Below, piece by piece: positions 45,796 through 46,864 of a stretch of 46,864 nucleotides of DNA; positions within the stretch are counted from its first letter, which is position 1, and each line of letters starts with the position of its first letter. The DNA is from an uncultured Desulfobacteraceae bacterium. Its GTDB lineage: Bacteria; Desulfobacterota; Desulfobacteria; Desulfobacterales; UBA2174. The stretch is taken from the NCBI GenBank assembly GCA_937982505.1, contig CALJLV010000165.1, positions 1 to 46,864 of the forward strand, given 5' to 3'. The notes under the pieces were generated by a model that was not told the DNA's origin, did not search any database, and saw only the letters and a program-made list of their open reading frames with translations. Both the position numbers and the translations under genes were made by a program.

Positions 45796-46491
45796 ATGGA
45801 ACAGCCGCCTGAAAACGCCTGCCGCCGCTGCGGCACCTGCTGCCGCCGGGGAGGGCCGGCCCTGCACCTTCTGGACCGCGTTCTGGTGGATGAGGGGCGC
45901 ATCCCGGCCGATCAGCTTTACACCATCCGGCCGGGCGAGCCGGTGCGCGACAATGTCCGGGGAGATGCTCTGACGACCTGCGATGGCGACCTCATCAAGA
46001 TCCGCAGCCGCCCGGGAGGCAGGGTCTGCCGGTATTTCGACGGTCGGAACACCGCCTGCACCATCTATGCCTGCCGGCCCCTGGAGTGCCGGATCCTCGA
46101 TTGCCGGGACACCGCCCCCATCGAGGCCGTCTATGACCGTGAGCGTCTGTGCCGGCGTGATCTGATCGGAACTGTGGAGGGGCTCTGGGACCTGGTGCGC
46201 GACCATGAGCGGCGCTGCAGCGCCGCGCGGGTGACGGCCTTGGCCGACGCCTGGCGCCGCGGCGGCCACGGGAGCCGCGGCCTGGACAAAGAACTGATGG
46301 AGAAGGTGCGCTACGATCTGGAACTGCGCGCCCTGCTGGTCAAAGAGAACCGCATGGCCGAGGGACTCCTGGATTTGGTCTTCGGTCGTCCCTTGACCGT
46401 GGTGCTCAAGCCTCTAGGGGTGGCGGTGCGCTGCCTGCAGGGCCGTTGGCGCCTCCTTTGCGCGTCGCGGCCCGACGGCCTTTCCAGGTAG
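45796..46491 (+). CDS. YkgJ-family cysteine-cluster protein
   Basis: This 231-residue protein has an N-terminal CRRCGTCCRRGGPAL, then CRYFDGRNTACTIYACRPLECRILDCRD, a cysteine set typical of the YkgJ/UPF0153 zinc- or iron-binding family. The rest is a helical C-terminus with KELMEKVRYDLELRALLVKEN. Function is unknown for the family. The ATG at 45796 has its nearest ribosome-binding site about 15 bases upstream (AAAAGGA), which is longer than usual. It is divergent from the AI-2E gene. The stop is TAG. Confidence 0.85.
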   Translation: MEQPPENACRRCGTCCRRGGPALHLLDRVLVDEGRIPADQLYTIRPGEPVRDNVRGDALTTCDGDLIKIRSRPGGRVCRYFDGRNTACTIYACRPLECRILDCRDTAPIEAVYDRERLCRRDLIGTVEGLWDLVRDHERRCSAARVTALADAWRRGGHGSRGLDKELMEKVRYDLELRALLVKENRMAEGLLDLVFGRPLTVVLKPLGVAVRCLQGRWRLLCASRPDGLSR

Positions 46492-46560
46492 GCGCCCTCG
46501 GCCGTGGGGCTGAAACCTGCCGCCTTCCCGGCGGCGGGCTTTGATACCGGGAGGAAACTT

Positions 46561-46864
46561 TTGCGGCGTCCTTCTCCCATCGTCGCGGCGAACGTGCTCG
46601 CCGCCTCCCTGGCCGCCCCGCTGATCTGGGCCTGGGTTCTGCGGATCCTGGCCCGACGCGCCATGGATCCGACGGCCGCCTTCGTGGCCAACGAGGTCTT
46701 CTTTCTGGATCTGGCCCTGGCCGTGCTCTGGGTGGTGCGCCATGTGGAAGGCGAAGACTATGGCGGACTGGGGTTCGGCCGCATTTCCTTGCGGCAGACG
46801 GTCATCGGGGTGAGCCTCGCGGCCCTGATGTGCCTGATGATGGCGCTGCTGTGGGACCTCGAAA
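46561..46864 (+). CDS. Probable CPBP-family intramembrane protease, N-terminal part (3'-truncated)
   Basis: The open frame runs from TTG 46561, with GGGAGG six bases upstream, to the window end, giving 101 residues. It has hydrophobic helices (NVLAASLAAPLIWAWVLRIL, EVFFLDLALAVLWVV, VIGVSLAALMCLMMALLW). A short soluble link between helices contains YGGLGFGRISLRQTVIG, a pattern seen before the Abi/CPBP domain. The catalytic EExxxR motif would lie beyond the window, so the assignment is tentative. It may also be another small polytopic membrane protein. Confidence 0.45.
   Translation, partial: MRRPSPIVAANVLAASLAAPLIWAWVLRILARRAMDPTAAFVANEVFFLDLALAVLWVVRHVEGEDYGGLGFGRISLRQTVIGVSLAALMCLMMALLWDLE

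Overview
The window is a GC-rich, gene-dense bacterial chromosome segment with no mobile elements, CRISPR array or rRNA. The gene set points to an anaerobic Gram-negative bacterium. It includes a four-subunit 2-oxoacid:ferredoxin oxidoreductase, a NuoEF/HndC-type flavoprotein module, a rubrerythrin-like protein, sigma-54-dependent regulators, ComEC and LepB. My best guess is a Desulfobacterota (sulfate-reducer or syntroph type) lineage; this is inference from gene content, not from a marker tree. The first 53 bases are Illumina adapter sequence, so the left end is an assembly artefact and murA is artificially truncated there.

Layout. 54-8623 (+): 3' part of murA, comEC, pgpA, lepB, overlapping pyrB-pyrC, and a PilR-like sigma-54 response regulator. 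8773-14210 (-): a PanP-like PLP decarboxylase, then a membrane histidine kinase and its NtrC-type response regulator. 14402-18810 (+): a promoter followed by an SDR, a ThDP-dependent enzyme, a BASS-family transporter and a TetR regulator, probably a small catabolic cluster. 18834-22865 (-): six housekeeping or unknown genes (unknown, rlmI, membrane methyltransferase, unknown, ogt, unknown). 23255-23995 (+): a TerC-family membrane protein. 24269-29884 (-): ribF, a flippase-like membrane protein, def, fmt, rsmB and an unknown gene. 29925-31897 (+): promoter, tRNA-Leu(CAG), strong terminator and adenine deaminase. 31902-39530 (-): a glycosyltransferase and a compact eight-gene operon, porCDAB-nuoE-nuoF-nuoG-like-rubrerythrin. 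39531-40572: a non-coding-looking stretch with a promoter plus stem-loop, a small HEAT-repeat gene broken by an in-frame TAG, and palindromic and tandem repeats. 40573-45647 (-): AI-2E family transporter, acetoacetyl-CoA synthetase, nfeD, SPFH protein and a YajD-like HNH protein. 45796-46864 (+): a YkgJ-type cysteine-cluster protein and the start of a probable CPBP membrane protease.

The most interesting system is the por-nuo operon. A pyruvate-type ferredoxin oxidoreductase is genetically joined to a NuoE/NuoF/NuoG-like module whose NuoF carries the extra N-terminal [2Fe-2S] and C-terminal 2x[4Fe-4S] domains seen in bifurcating HydABC/HndABCD complexes. No hydrogenase subunit is present. This suggests 2-oxoacid oxidation coupled to NAD(H), perhaps by flavin-based confurcation or bifurcation. 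Second in interest are the SDR/ThDP/BASS/TetR cluster of unknown substrate and the amber-interrupted small HEAT gene. Starts were chosen by ribosome-binding sites and family alignment from memory; no database search was possible.
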